DNA of 64,000 bases, from contig JBITNC010000001.1 in the NCBI GenBank assembly GCA_050084985.1, positions 178,808,001 to 178,872,000 on the forward strand, written 5' to 3'. Shown piece after piece: positions 48,702-61,512 of this stretch. The DNA is from Nageia nagi. Its lineage: Eukaryota > Pinophyta. The notes beneath the pieces are model-generated. The model was not told the origin of the DNA, made no database searches, and saw only the letters and a list, made by a program, of their open reading frames with translations. Position numbers and translations under genes: made by a program. Each line of letters opens with the position of its first letter. Position 1 is the first letter of the stretch.

Positions 48702-49236
48702 TGTTAGAAAATGGAGAATACAACCGGCTAGAAAACAGAGAGCAATTTCTTTCTCATTTTTCAGTTGCCAAGAAGCCATGACACCTGGTTATCAGTTATA
48801 GAAGGGTTGGGGGTTACCTAACAACCTTCCTAATCCAACTTGGGTTTAAGTTGGGTTAGTTTGTACCTATAAATAAGAGGCTTGAGTTGAGGCATGTAGT
48901 ATTGTAGTTTTGACAGCAATTGTGAAGTAGATTGTGATTATTGAGAGAGAGATTGTAGTGAGGTTTTGTTGTAACTCCAAAGTGAAGATTGTAGCAAGGT
49001 TATGCTACTGGTTTGTTGCTTGGAGGACTTTGAAGAATGATATGCAAAAGGGTTGAAAGCTTCTCCGTGGATGTAGCCTACATTGGGTGAACCACGTTAT
49101 CTTTTGTGTCTCTCTTTGTGTGATTGATGTTCATGGTTATTTGATTTCAGTAGTATGCTTTGAATGTTGTTTCTTTTGCTAAGGAGTAAGAGAATTATTG
49201 ATGCTCTTGCTTATATAAACTTATTAAATCCTAACA
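48702..49236 (+). mobile_element. 3' LTR of the copia element
   Basis: 535 bp, collinear with the 5' LTR with about eight substitutions and no indel seen. It ends CTAACA and is followed by the target duplication AGTAG. Confidence 0.97.
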
Positions 49237-49585
49237 AGTAGAATAGGTATACTTCCATAGATCAAAACTCTTTGATATGATAAGAATTCTAAAGTGGTTG
49301 TCAATCATAATCTTCATCAAGCTATGATGTATTTAGACACCACCTATTATGAGAAATTATTATACTTTGAGCTCTATAATTTTGATCTTTTGCACATGAC
49401 ATAATTTGACATATCTCATGTATCTAACAATGTGATTATTCCAAGCCAATGAAAACATGCATATTCTAGATCTAGGATTCTAGTTTTTGGTGGTTGAGCT
49501 GTTGATTCAAGTACAAAAAGATCTATCATGAACTCACCATGAGTTTGATCCCAATCCTTAAAAGATTTATTGCTATTTATTATTA
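49237..49585 (+). mobile_element. LTR-like repeat F, copy 1, right part
   Basis: It continues repeat F after the copia insertion. GAATAGGTATACTTCCATAGATC and following bases align with 52818-53150 until about CCCAATCCT...GATT(T/C)ATT. Divergence between the copies is clearly higher than between the copia LTRs. Confidence 0.65.
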
Positions 49586-52573
49586 AGGATTGTACATACA
49601 CTTCATATCAGGTTCATGTGTTTCATGTATATTTTTTGTAATTTGATATAGTGTACATTATCCATCTCTTCTTATATTATAGATGAATTTATTTATTATG
49701 TATATTCATATTTTACAAAATTTGAGACTTGCATGGGCTATTTTAATGTTGAATTTATCAACACTCACAAAATTATAGAGGTCCCTATAAAGCTAGGCCA
49801 AAACCAATGATGCCCATGCAAATCATGTGCCCTGGGTACATATATCCTAAATCACCCAAACCAAATCGAGTGAAAATGAAGAATTGCTACTATCTAGACA
49901 TAGATAAGTGGTAATGATTGAAGCAATGAATAACCTCAAGTGTTAGCTTGTAAAGGCAAACTTGCATGCCTTAGTAAGGTGGGTATCCCTATGCTCCTAG
50001 ACATGATCCTATTCACCTGTTAACCATAACAAGAGCTACTACCTCTTGTTATTATCTAAAACTTCAGTTTGGTTTACAAGCTAACCCTAGATGGGAATCC
50101 CCAAAATCCTATACAAACCTAAAAATAACACACTCCTTTCACTTGGGGGATGGTGGAATGAGTTTGTATCCTAGTCCCATATCTTGGTTAGGGTTGTGAG
50201 GAGTGGGAGTTCTTACTAGATATGACCAATGATGGATAAATCATTCAAATCATACCACATGAGGATGTCATCCTCATGGTTCATCCTCTGCCAACCCCAT
50301 GCCTTTTTGAGAGTTATTATGGACATGGGTCTACCCCAAATAAGAATTTTATAGTCCAACAATCTAGTAAATAATAAAATTCACATAAATAATTAAATGA
50401 ATTAATATACAAATGGAAATATTCATCGATATTATGAAAACTAAAGTAAATAATGAACTCATTGGGGAAAATGTGCAATACACATGGTTAAAAAATCCTA
50501 TGGTTTCAAAATAATAAGTAAATTGAAAAAGAATAAAACTCTTTTCATAATTAAAACTTATGGCATGTTCAAATGTTAAGCTCTTGAGATAGTATGCCAC
50601 ATGCCCTTGCCTCTTAGATACCAACCTCTCAACTAATCATCAATCTTGATCTACCATGTTAGTTGAATTACAAGAAAAAGGTCATAATAGGTAATATAAA
50701 TAATGGAAACAAGGAGAGATGATTGAATAAAATGATGAAGGCCATGTTACAAATTCCTCACAAAGCTCAAGAAACAAAATGAAAGGGTGAAAATGATAAT
50801 TTGACTCCTCCCTAATTCACCTTTTTGTTCAAAATTTCAACCAAACCCTAACTAATTCAACCTCTTCTCAAATACCAAAACCTATGCTTGGAAAATGCTA
50901 CCTAATGTGTGCAAAATGATAACAAAAATTTTAATTACAAATGCCTTTTTTTCAAAAACCAATTTTATTACATTCAAATAGCCAATGATGTGTACATAGT
51001 GCAATTGAGGTTCAATATGATGTATGATGGTTAGAAATGGTCTGTTTGAATGCTTAAATCATGCATTAATGGCCAAATTTATGTTATTCTATTTTTAATA
51101 TTTATTTGTAATAAATAAACACCACTGGTGACATTAGTTGTGCAAAATTAGAAAGCGATTCAAGTGCTATATTTCAATTCTACTTTTGTTACATCTAAAT
51201 AATTTCATAAATTGGAAGCTGCTTGATGAATACATAAAGATTTTAATTTATATAAATATAATTTGATTAAGTGAAAATGTCAAATTTTTATTTTTGTATT
51301 CATGTATATTTTTGAAATGGTAAATATTTGAATATTTATTTTTCTATGCCAATTAAATGTGCTATCTTTTGTGAAGATCAATTCCATCATATTCATGTAA
51401 TCAGCGGTGTGAAATAGGTAAAGTTATGAATTCTTCTAAATGTTGGACATATTATGATAATTTTAATAAAGAAAAAAGATTTATATCATGCTAATATGAT
51501 TGTTATCTAGATAATGAATATCCAAAAAAAAGGGTCAATTTATTTCTTATATGAAAAATATTATGATAATGCACAAATGCTTTTTCATGGATTTTATGAT
51601 GAAAATTGTTATTATTTATTGTCAATTGAATATCATCAAAATTCATCTATTTCATTTGAAAATTTGCCAACTGATAATAGCATATGGTTACAACAAATGC
51701 ATTACAAATAGGGCATGCTACAAATTATTGAAAATCTAATTACTTATGCCATTATTTCATAAATATGCCTTGCTATGGAAATGATGAATAAAATTACAAA
51801 AGACATGATTGAAAAATTCTACAAAATTCACATTGTTAATGGTGTAGGTTTACTTTGAAAATTAATGAAATCAAGTAATTCAATGTGATCAAATGTGTAA
51901 TGTTGATACATAATGTTAATAAATATCTAAATATTCGATATTTTTATGGGAATAAAATGATATTGTTCAATGTTATACTAACAAATGTTGTCAAGACCAT
52001 GGTCACTCCATGAGAAAAATCTTATATCAATGATAGTTTATTTTAAGATTGAGTCATTAAAAAAGTATCTCATCATCTTGATAATCATGTTTATACCAAG
52101 CTTGGGATATTGAAAAGGATCTCATCAGCTTGATCTTCATAGACTATGAGTTGCAATCATAGTAGTCTATATATCATGGTTAATAGAACTATGAGTCGCA
52201 TCAAACATAGTGATATAATGGATATCATATTTATTTCATCCTTGATTTTTAATTGATTATTCTTTAATAGGTTGTGATCTATGTGGGTATTATGTTGAAT
52301 TATTCTTAAAAAGGTATTATCCAAGAGAATATTATTTGCATAGAGACACTCTCCTCATATAGGAACTCTAATTTTTGGCTTCATTCCCCAAAGCAGCTAA
52401 AGCAAGGGGCAATGCAAGACCAAAATGGGGAAGATAACATATCATACTCAACATATCAATCCAAAAAAGGAATTCTACTTTACTATTAAAAATTTTCTTT
52501 TCTTCTCTAAACTTATTTGGATTATGCAATTTCAATGCTTTTCATTTCATGTCCAAAGAGGGAAAACTATAAA
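49586..52573. other. AT-rich stretch without recognised genes
   Basis: I see no gene or named repeat. Short frames near 50364-50624 and 51514-51739 are AT-rich chance frames. A purine run CCAAAGAGGGAAAAC just before 52574 could be the polypurine tract of repeat F. Confidence 0.5.
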
Positions 52574-53150
52574 TGCCTAAAAATGATTTATTATTTTTTT
52601 AATAAATCATATTTAGACTTCCTAAATAAGTTATTGCAATATTACAAATATCAAGATAAAGTTTATAATATAATGCAATGCCATGTTTTATATTAAATTG
52701 TATATCTTTTATCATGGTTTATATTTTAAACTATCTTGAATATAACAATGATTATATTATTGCTAGAGGTCAGCCTTCACTCCTTTTTATGTCCTTGCAA
52801 GATATATAAGCGAGTGGAATAGGTAGAAATCCATAGATAAGAACTCTTTGATATGAAAAAAACTCTGATAGGTGGTTTTCAAACATAATCTTTATCAAGT
52901 TATGATGCCTTTAGATGCCAACTATTATGAGAAATTGTTATACTCTGAGCTTTGAACTTTCTATCTTTTGTGCATGACATAATTTGGCATATCTCATGTA
53001 GCTAATGATGTGTTTCTCCTAGGCTGATGATGGCATGTGTATTCTAGATCAAGAGTTTCAAATTTTGATGGTCAAGCTATTGATTCATGTACATGAAGAT
53101 CTATTGTGAACTCACCATGAGTATGATCCCAATCCTCTGAAGATTCATTA
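52574..53150 (+). mobile_element. LTR-like repeat F, copy 2, uninterrupted
   Basis: Starts TGCCTAAAAATG; TATA box TATATAAG at 52803. It matches both sides of the copia insertion (43912-44149 and 49242-49585) and so shows the pre-insertion state. Directly after it, internal sequence of the LTR type 1/2 family begins. Confidence 0.68.
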
Positions 53151-53601
53151 TTGGAAACTGATGGAACTTGTTCAAAAAAAGAATGAGTGCTTTATTTGTA
53201 AAGTTTAATGTTGTGCCTACTTTAGAGTCAAGATAACCTAATCTTGTGAAGAATAATTCAATAATAGTTGGAAAATAAGGAGATAAAATTTCATTTGAAG
53301 TCATATTTTTTTACTTGATGATTTGTTCATAATAGTATCTCGTATGAGTTCTAGTGAAGAAGGGCCCTCATCTGATTTGTGACTAAGAAGTTTATTGGAA
53401 GATATTCTTACTTTAATTCATTGAAATGAAATGATGTACTAAAATTTAATCAAATTGATGTGCAAATTTGTAGTGATTCAAGAGGTAAATATGAATTTGT
53501 GTATAAGATATTTTTCTCATTATTTGATCCAAGGCTCTTGTGGCAAAAAATCCCATAAAATGGGATGAGTGATCTGAAAAGGAATTTCGAAAGGTAAAAA
53601 A
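53151..53601 (+). mobile_element. Internal region before LTR copy E
   Basis: GAAACTGATGGAAC, TCAAAAAAAGAATG(A/G)GTGC and CCCATAAAATGGGATGA correspond to the internal regions at 23281-23721 and 24731-25165. It ends in GGAATTTCGAAAGG before the LTR. No protein domain is recognisable. Confidence 0.55.
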
Positions 53602-55478
53602 TAAATTTTCAAAGTTTTGAATAATCTGTCCAAGGTTTGAAGTATCATTTGCTAGCATTTCGACAAACTTTTGTAGATCGAAATATATATCATATGGGAA
53701 ATTTAAATAGGTTTAAAGATATTATTAAAATTAATAATTTAAATATTACTAATTTTACTATTTAAAAGGGTTTTAATTTAAATCCTAAAAAAATATGGTA
53801 TTTAAATACCAAAAATGATAATGTAAGATATCTAGAGGCATTAAATGGGGAAAAATCACATGGAGTTAAATTTAATGATGTTATAAGGAATAAATTGGCT
53901 ACCATGATGTGGCAAAGGAATCAATAAGCAAGCTAAAAATGTAATATTCCTAATCCAACACACCACCTGCATATATGGAAATTAAACCTTGCATGGTTAA
54001 AAAGACCTGCCATATATTTATAATGATCCCATGCTTGATAATTAGCTGCCAAACCCCACAAGCTACCTATTAATCTTGAAAGCTGCCAGTGATAAACAAC
54101 CCAATGATATAGAAGGTGGTGAATTTTTAATTAATATTCAATAAGGAGGTCAAAATTCCTTAGACTAGGAGTAGAGTTTGGTTTCTCAAAGTGGAGCTCA
54201 TGCATGAGGGAGGATTTAAGGGTCCTTCAAGGATGGTATATGAGAAAATCAATGAGGAAGGATCAAGTATAGTTGACCATTTCCCAGCAAATCCATGTCT
54301 TGAATAAGAACTTAAGGACCCATCATATCATCAATTCTATATGGAGGGATCCACATGTTAGGTCGCACATGCATATGGACCTCGTTAGTGAAACTTACCT
54401 ACCACCCACTCGCTTGCTTACTATCATCTCTTTGACTATGGACATAAGGATTGGTTTGGAAAGTCACTAGTAAACCATTTGAAAGGGAGTACATGTTGGA
54501 AAAACAATACCTGCTCATCAACGTATGTGATGTTGAAATCAAAATATTAGGTTATATATTACCTACTACCACTAATAACTTGATGACATGGAGATAAGAA
54601 TGCCAACCAATACCATAACTCAAAAGGAGCCACATAGTTTATGAGTGGAATATTTTATGGTTATAATATTTGGTTGGAATTTATATTTAGGTATTTTATA
54701 TATTGTTAAAATAACTATATTTAACAATGAGAATATTTTTAAATATAGTAGAGAAAAATCAAACACTTAAAAATAGGAAATGGTTCTAACAAAATGACCA
54801 CTATAAAATAGTATTAGATTGGAAAGTTGGTAAAGGAAGATAAAATACAAAGAGAATAATTTATTATTTTGTAACCACATATACTCCAAAAATGTAAAAT
54901 CTTAAAATTATAAAAGGGTATTAGGAGTGTGAAAAATGGTTAAGTCCCTTTTAGTGGGAATCCTCCAAAGGGGAAATGTATTAGTGTGTGTGAAAAACTC
55001 CAAGTGTATGTGGAAGTCATATTATATTTGTAAAATGAGTTAAAAATAAAAGAAGAAGACCATGAACAACATTTTAGCCATGGAACTAGAAGTGGATGAT
55101 ATAATTGCCATGTTTCTAAGAAAGAGATAAGGAGTAGTTTCGAAAATGTCAACCATAGGAAAGAGACATGAGACTATACTTATGGGCTCTCATTAAAAAG
55201 AGACTCATATTAAAGAAAGGGATTCAATGGAGAGCCTATAGTGACCAAGTGTTTAAGCTTTGATAATTAAAAGAGTGAAGTAAGAAGGTTCATACAAGTG
55301 ACATTGTAAAATAGTCTCTATGATAATGGATTGAGATTTATTGGATGTACACCACATTGATCGAACCAAGGTAAAAACTATGTCAATATTTTTGTGTGAT
55401 TGATTTTATTTTCATAAGAATTAAAATGAATTAAGTGTGAAGATACAAAATAAATCCTAAAGTAGGATTTACAAATCA
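53602..55478 (+). mobile_element. LTR, type 2, copy E
   Basis: It aligns with copy D from the start and ends GGATTTACAAATCA like type 1 copy A. The 5' half has no match to type 1; the 3' part (from ~54880) does. The start is approximate because the TG is not preserved (TAAATTTTC in place of TGATTTTTC). Confidence 0.62.
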
Positions 55479-55603
55479 GTAGGTACTCCCAACAGGATTA
55501 TTATTGTTACTACTTCTCACTATAGACATGGATCATCAAAGCTTTGGGTAGTAGGGTGAGAGAGGAGTATTGGTAGCCATTCAGTGTAAAGAGGCTAGGA
55601 GGT

Positions 55604-55968
55604 GAGTGAGACTAAAAAATGAAATATCATAGAAATAAAATGAATATTGATTTGAAATAGGAAAATGATCATCGGTAAATAAAACATGAAATAGCATCAA
55701 TAAGCAAGTAAGGATAGAATTTTACTGAATAGTAATAGAATCATAGGTTGCTTCAAGGGGTTTACCTACTTACAACTCCAAAGGTAAAAAATAATGTTCA
55801 ATATGCCTTTCTCCACACACTTCTATCTATTTATAATAAACTAATCCTAACCCTAATAGTAATGCAAAATTGAGCCCTACCCTTATAATCACAATATTAC
55901 AATATAGGCTGATAATTTAATAAAATACTAATACTAACACTAAAATGTTAGGATGTGGGATCTTAACA
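55604..55968 (-). mobile_element. 3' LTR of the chromovirus
   Basis: On the minus strand it starts TGTTAAGATCCCACATCC after a polypurine run. It matches the right LTR with many substitutions, lacks about 27 bp near 55671 and has an extra CTAACC(CTAAT) unit near 55845. The outer edge is approximate. Confidence 0.75.
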
Positions 55969-55981
55969 TGACACCCCTCTT
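55969..55981 (-). other. Polypurine tract of the chromovirus
   Basis: On the minus strand AAGAGGGGTGTCA directly precedes the LTR start at 55968. Confidence 0.65.
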
Positions 55982-55984
55982 GTG

Positions 55985-57110
55985 ATGAAGTTTTATCCTC
56001 AAATATTGAAGTGTGGAAACTATTGTTGTAGCTAATGAAGGATTTCCCATGTTGCATCTTTTGGTGCCATGCCTTGCCATTACATAAGGACTTCTATGAT
56101 GGAGCAATTATGAAGCTATCTTGAGCATTTATCTAGAACTACCTTAGGTACAACTACCATTGATCCATCCTCTACCAACTCAAGTAATTATATCTAAACC
56201 TAAACCTCTAACCCAACCACTTTCTTGAGGTAAGATACATGAAACACTGGATGAATCTTAGAAGAAGGAGGAAGCTCTAATTTGTATGCAGCTAGGCCAA
56301 TGCATTGTAACACATTGTAAGGACCATAAAACTTTGGGGCTAATTTTTGAGGGCCTTTTATTTTTAAGGATTTTTGGTGATAAGGTTGTAGCCTTAGAAA
56401 TACCATGTCATCTACCTAGAACTCCCTTTCCATACATTGCTAATCAACCTATTATTTCATACAGTGTTGGGCTATCTGAAGGTTATCCTTGAGCAAACAA
56501 AGAATATAATCTTGAGTAACTAAAGTTGAGTCAATTTCTTGAACTTTACTAGTACCTACAACATATGAGGTGATTGTTGGTGGAGCTTGACCATACACTA
56601 CTTCATAGGGGGTCATCTTGTTGGTATAATGATAAAATGTATTATACCACCACTCAATCAAGGGAAGCCATCCTACCCAATGCACAGGTTATGCTAAATA
56701 AAAATAACATAAATATGTTTCCAAGTATTTGTTGATAATTTTAATCTAACCATCAGTTTGTGGGTGATATGCTAAGCTCATATTTAGTTGGGTTCTTTGC
56801 AATTTAAAAAGCTCTTACCAAAAATGACTTGTAAAAGTGGGATCATGATCATTAACAATCATCTCTAGCATGCCATGTAGTTTGAAAATTATATGCAAGA
56901 ATAATTATGCCACTATCACTACTTTGTAGGGATGATCCAATGAACCAAAATGAGCATATTTAGATAACCGATCAACCACCACTAGAATAACTAATTTACC
57001 ATGAGATTTAGGAAGGCCTTTAATGAAATCCATTAAGATATCGATCCATGTATGGGTAGGTATGGGGAGAGGTTGAAGGACCCTTTTATTATTGACACAC
57101 ATCACAAGTT
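55985..57110 (-). pseudogene. pol: Integrase and chromodomain relic of the chromovirus
   Basis: From 57110 leftwards: a CDVCQ zinc finger end, [16 protein letters not shown] with [12 protein letters not shown] (first Asp kept), IVNDHDPTFTSHFW (second Asp kept) and AYHPQTDG followed by a stop and IKIINKYLETYL, where relatives have TEVVN; the catalytic Glu is thus changed to Lys. WYNTFYHYTNKMTPYEVVYG and KLAPKFYGPYNVLQ mark the C-terminal part. At ~56110-56000 EVLM.WQGMAPKDATWEILH followed by FPHFN is a chromodomain, which in relatives binds histone marks and steers insertion into heterochromatin. Stops and shifts are frequent. Confidence 0.78.
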
Positions 57111-58660
57111 GCTACAAACTACTTGATATCCAATTTCATACCTATCTAATAGAATGACCAAGCCACTCGCTTATAGGTTTTCAAAAATCCTTCATGTCCT
57201 TATGTAGGTGTGGAATGCAATTTGACAAGTATTCTTCATTTACATTTTGAAGGAGATGGTAACAAAATTTGACCTTTGAATCTCAAAATACCATCATGCC
57301 ATGTATGGTGTGGTTTACTTGCAAGGTCTTGAGTGATCTATTTTAGCAATTCTTGGGTGGAGCTATCCTCTACCTACTCTTGTTTAACTTTATCCAACCA
57401 TTGAGGAATAGGAGATGAAAGAGCTTGTAGTGCTACTTGATCTTCAAATTTTTTGGATAAAATATTAGCAACCACATTCTTCTTATGTTTATGGTATACT
57501 ATCTCATAATCATACCCTAGTATTTTGGTCACCCATTTTTGTTGCTTAGGCATAGAAATGCATTGCTCAATGAAAAATTTCCAACTATGATGATATGTGA
57601 GGATGATGGACCAATGAGATATGGTCTCTAATGTTGAACTACATGAATGATGGAAAGCATTTCTTTTTCATAAGTGGATTTGACCAAATGTTTTCCAAAG
57701 AGTGCTATACTAGTGAATGCCAAGGAATGCCACTCTTGAATTAATACTACCCTAATTCCTACTCCACAAGCATCACTTTTTATCATAAAAATTTTAGAAA
57801 ATTCTATCATTGCTAATATCGAGGTGGTACACATCACCTCCTTGAGCTTAAGGAAAGCTACCTCAGCTTGAGGGGACCATTGGAATGAATTATTTTTCAA
57901 CAACATGGTAAGAGGTGCTACAATATTGCCATAATCCTTCACAAATTTCCTATAATATCCTATCAACCCTAAGAATCCTTAGAGACTTTTCAAAGATGTA
58001 GGAATAGACTAGTTTTGCATGTTGGTAATCTTTTATGGATCCACCTTAACTCCCTCTTCAGATATAACATGGCCTAAGTAATCAATTTACCTCTTATCAA
58101 ATGAACATTTTGGTTTTTTTGCATATAGCTGGTGTTCCTTCAAAATTTGTGAGGTTTGGTCAACATGTGCTACATGTTCTTGCCATGTCTTACTATAGAT
58201 CAAGATATCATCAAAGAAAACTAAAATGAACTTCCTAAGGAATGGATGAAACACTTGATTCATTAAACTTTGAAACATGTATGGAGCATTTGTGAGGCCA
58301 AAAGGCATGACCAAGAACCCATAATGGCCCTCATGGGTGTGAAATGCAATTTTTAGTATATCCTCCTCCTTGAGGTAGATTTAGTCATACCCAGATTGTA
58401 GGTCCAACTTGGAAAAATATCTTGCCCATGCAGTTCATCCAATAATTCATCAATGATCAGAATGGGAAATTTGTCCTTGATGGTGATTTTGTTGAGGGCT
58501 CTAAAATCCACATACATATGCTAGGAACCCTCTTTCTTACAAACTAATATAATTGGAGAAGAATATGGACTTAAGCTAGGTTAGATTACTCCCACATACA
58601 ACATTTCCTTAACCAATTTTTCAATTTTATTTTTCTATAAATAAGGATACCAATAAGGAT
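57111..58660 (-). pseudogene. pol: RT and RNase H relic of the chromovirus
   Basis: Reading leftwards: [17 protein letters not shown] (~58510), MPFGLTNAPYMFQSLMNQVF and the active site VFFDDILIYSK (58314-58087), then the connection and RNase H with WSPQAEVAFLKLKE and KSDACGVGI (57966-57628; the Asp is kept). FFDD in place of YVDD is normal for chromoviruses. The sequence between the pieces is broken by stops and frameshifts. Confidence 0.82.
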
Positions 58661-59225
58661 GAATGTTTGGTGGGTGACTTCCTGGCACCAATTGAATAGC
58701 ATGATCATATGATCACTTGGGTGGTAAGCCCCTTGGTTCCTCAAAAGTACTTGAATGCTTACTTAATATGGGTTGTAGATCCTTAGGCTCTATGATTTTA
58801 GATTCAATGATTGATAAAGAGTATAACTATGATAGCATCCCTTTTCCATTTTTTTGTAGGATCTTTTCCATGCAATCTGAGCTCACAATTTGTATAGATC
58901 CACCTTGTAATCCCCTAAGAGTATGTTCTTGTTCATGTATTTTGAAGGTCATCCATAACTCTACAAAATTCCACTATACAATGCCTAAAGTCCTCAACCA
59001 TTGTACCCCCAAAATGATATCACATCCCTAAAGTGGTAAAGCATACATATCACTTTTCAAAGTATAGTGGTCCATGCTCAATTTGACATTATGACATGTG
59101 CCTTTACATGCTATTTTTCCTCCATTACCAACCATAACCTCAAAATTATTTGTAGGGTGGATGTAACAATCAGCAACCTTAGCTAGTGGATCAATGAAAT
59201 TATGAGTACTTCCCAAATCCAACAA
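58661..59225 (-). pseudogene. Protease relic of the chromovirus
   Basis: The frame 59225-59028 starts at MLDLGSTHNFID, where the family has LDSGSTHNFI; the catalytic Asp is kept but Ser is Leu. GNGGKIACKGTCHNV follows, as usual for this protease. The frame breaks afterwards and I see little until the RT at ~58660. Confidence 0.68.
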
Positions 59226-60324
59226 TATTATGAGAGGGAACTTTTTAAAGAACCCTTGACCTTCATAGTTTTAGGGGTGGTAATTCTTTCCAATTCATTG
59301 TAAGAGATAACTGGGGCCTCCTCATCTAGAATTTCCTCTATAGCCTCTTTAGGTGCACTTTCATATTTCTCCTCACTAGGAGCATCAACATCAAATAAAT
59401 ATAGCTTTTGTTGTGTACAATGATGATCACAAATAAATTTTTCATCACAATTATAGCACAAGCCCTTCTTTGATTACTATTCCATTTCTTACCATGTCAA
59501 CTTATTTATTTGCATTGTGTGATTTAGTGGTGGGGCACTTGTGTTATTAGAGGAATGGGAAATATTATGTGTTTTGGTGAATGGAGGTCTTGCATTTCAT
59601 CGATGAGCACTAGCTTTATCTTCAATGAGCTTTGCTAAGGCAATAGCATCTATCATAGTTTTGGGATTAAATATTTTGACCTCTGGTTTAATTTCTTTGT
59701 TTAAGCCACTAATAAAATAACTTGTGAAAAATGTATCATCCAACCCCTCTATGTGATTTGTCAATTTCTCAAACTAATTTTGGTATTCTTTAACTATTGT
59801 AGTTTGACATAGCTTGTTCAATGCCCCTATGAAGTCTTCATAGTCACTAGGACCAAAATGAATCAATAATTGTTGAGTGAATTCATCCCATGAAGGAGCA
59901 GTATGCATTTTGGAGTACCACTAGTGCCATTAGAGAGCCTCATGGTCCAAATGAAAAGATGTCATGCGCACCTTCAAATCCTCTAGGATTTGGTTTAATG
60001 TGAAATACTATCCAGCTTTATAAATCTAGCCATTGGGATTATCTCCATCAAATCAAGGAAAATCTAATTTGATTATGCAAGGAAGAATGAAACCACCTTA
60101 TTGGATTTGAAATTTATGATGATACCCCTATGGATTTCTTGACTACCTTGATTGCTATGAACTGGATGCATTATTGGTATGACTAAGACTTAGTTTATGT
60201 CTATATCAAAGTTTTGCTCTGAATGTACTGGTAAGTGTATCTACCATTTGTTGGATCATAATTTGAAATGTCATCATGGTAGGATCAGCTTGTGCTACTA
60301 TTTGGGATCTTGTTTCAAGTGCCA
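59226..60324 (-). pseudogene. Gag relic of the chromovirus
   Basis: From ATG 60324 (MALETRSQIVAQADPTMM) leftwards, broken frames give a Gag capsid: KVRMTSFHLDHEAL, SWDEFTQQLLIHFGPSDYED, GALNKLCQTTIVKEY, FISGLNKEIKPEV and IDAIALAKLIEDKAS. The knuckle is GLCYNCDEKFICDHHC near 59465-59415 (chromoviral form CxxCxxKxxxxHxC). An acidic linker follows to 59228. Several stops and shifts are present. Confidence 0.75.
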
Positions 60325-61100
60325 TTTCTGAAAGTTGCTATTTTTGAAGTTGATATTTCTAGAAAATACTATTTTTAGAAATTGCTATTTTTAAAAAGTC
60401 CCCAAAAAAGTGTATGGGTGTAATATATCAAAATGATCAACTTGAGAAGATGATCACAATATGCTAGGTCTCTTAATGATGATTTTTGGACACCCACACT
60501 CTTTTTTTATGTTTGTGGGTCTATCTGCTTTTGTTAAAAATTATTGAAATAGTATAGATTTTTAGTTATTTTGCTCTAAAGTTTTTGCTACCTTTGAATT
60601 GCTATTTTTGTTAGCTCTAAAAAATTGCATGTTGTATATTCTGCTTCTCAAATCAAGGTATTTTATGTGAAGGAATGATTCTAGGGGAAGGATTATCTAC
60701 TCTATAGGCTTGTCTAAACACCCCTCCTATCCAACTTTCACAAGGAAAGAAGTTGCAAAGATGGCTTCTATGACAAGTCACTTTCTAGCAGTACTTGCTA
60801 GTGCACTATAGTTTATATATGATCGATACAGCTTCCTACCTAGTTTTCATTTATAGCATAGATAGTCTTCGATATACCTTTTAGTATATGGAGTCCAATT
60901 TTGTGTAGGGTTCTATCTAAGGCTTGGGTATTAGTGTAGATTATTTTGCACCTCACTTCACACACAGCTTTATGGGCAAGTGTGCTTAGCCAAAAATGAC
61001 ATATCCTCCTAGATATTTTAAAACCCTTGGTACAAGGTTTCTAGCTTATACCTCTAAGAATTGTTTTTTGTTTTCCTACAGTAGAATAGCCTTGGAAAGA
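60325..61100 (-). other. Leader between PBS and gag of the chromovirus
   Basis: It holds no gene. Near 60330-60395 a short direct repeat of the form GAA(A/G)TTGCTATTTTT occurs about four times. Confidence 0.5.
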
Positions 61101-61112
61101 GCTCTGATACCA
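61101..61112 (-). other. tRNA-Met primer-binding site of the chromovirus
   Basis: The plus strand reads GCTCTGATACCA, so the minus strand carries TGGTATCAGAGC two bases after the LTR end. Confidence 0.9.
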
Positions 61113-61114
61113 GA

Positions 61115-61512
61115 TGTTATGATGCTATAAATATGAAAAAAGGGAAATATCATAGAAATTAAATGAATATTGATTTGAAATAGGAAAATGACAACTATCT
61201 ATTAGAAATAACAAAGCATACATGGTAAATAGAACACAAAATAACATCAATAAGCATGTAAGGATAGGATTTTATTGAATAGTAATAGAATCATAGGTTG
61301 CTTTGAGGGGGCTACCTCTTTACAACTCTAAAGGTAAAAAATAATTTTCAAGATGCCTTTCTCCACACACTTCTATCTATTTATAATAAACTAACCCTAA
61401 TAGTAATGCAAAATCAAGGCCTGCCCTTATAATCACAATATTACAATATAGGATAACAATTTAATAAAATACTAATACTAACACTAAAATGTTAGGATGT
61501 GGGATCCTAATA
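61115..61512 (-). mobile_element. 5' LTR of the chromovirus
   Basis: 398 bp. On the minus strand it ends ...CATCATAACA next to the PBS and starts TATTAGGATCCCACATCC, where the TG start has become TA. It matches 55604-55968. Confidence 0.82.

Larger units (their letters stand above)
44155..49236 (+). mobile_element. Ty1/copia retrotransposon, Tnt1/Tork-like, nearly intact
   Basis: The element has two 535-bp LTRs starting TGTTAG and ending CTAACA, a tRNA-Met PBS, a gag-pol frame in copia order (Gag, protease, integrase, RT, RNase H), a polypurine tract and a 5-bp target duplication. I count about eight differences between the LTRs (~1.5%), so insertion is fairly recent compared with the other elements. 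The only coding damage seen is one TAA between Gag and the zinc knuckle and an unclear start codon. Confidence 0.96.
55604..61512 (-). mobile_element. Ty3/gypsy chromovirus, decayed, minus strand
   Basis: From right to left the element shows 5' LTR, tRNA-Met PBS, gag with knuckle, protease, RT, RNase H, integrase, a chromodomain, polypurine tract and 3' LTR. A chromodomain after the integrase defines chromoviruses. GGTGA follows the right LTR (61513-61517) and also occurs at the left edge (~55601), a likely target duplication. Coding parts have many stops and frameshifts and the LTRs differ by indels, so it is old. Confidence 0.85.
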
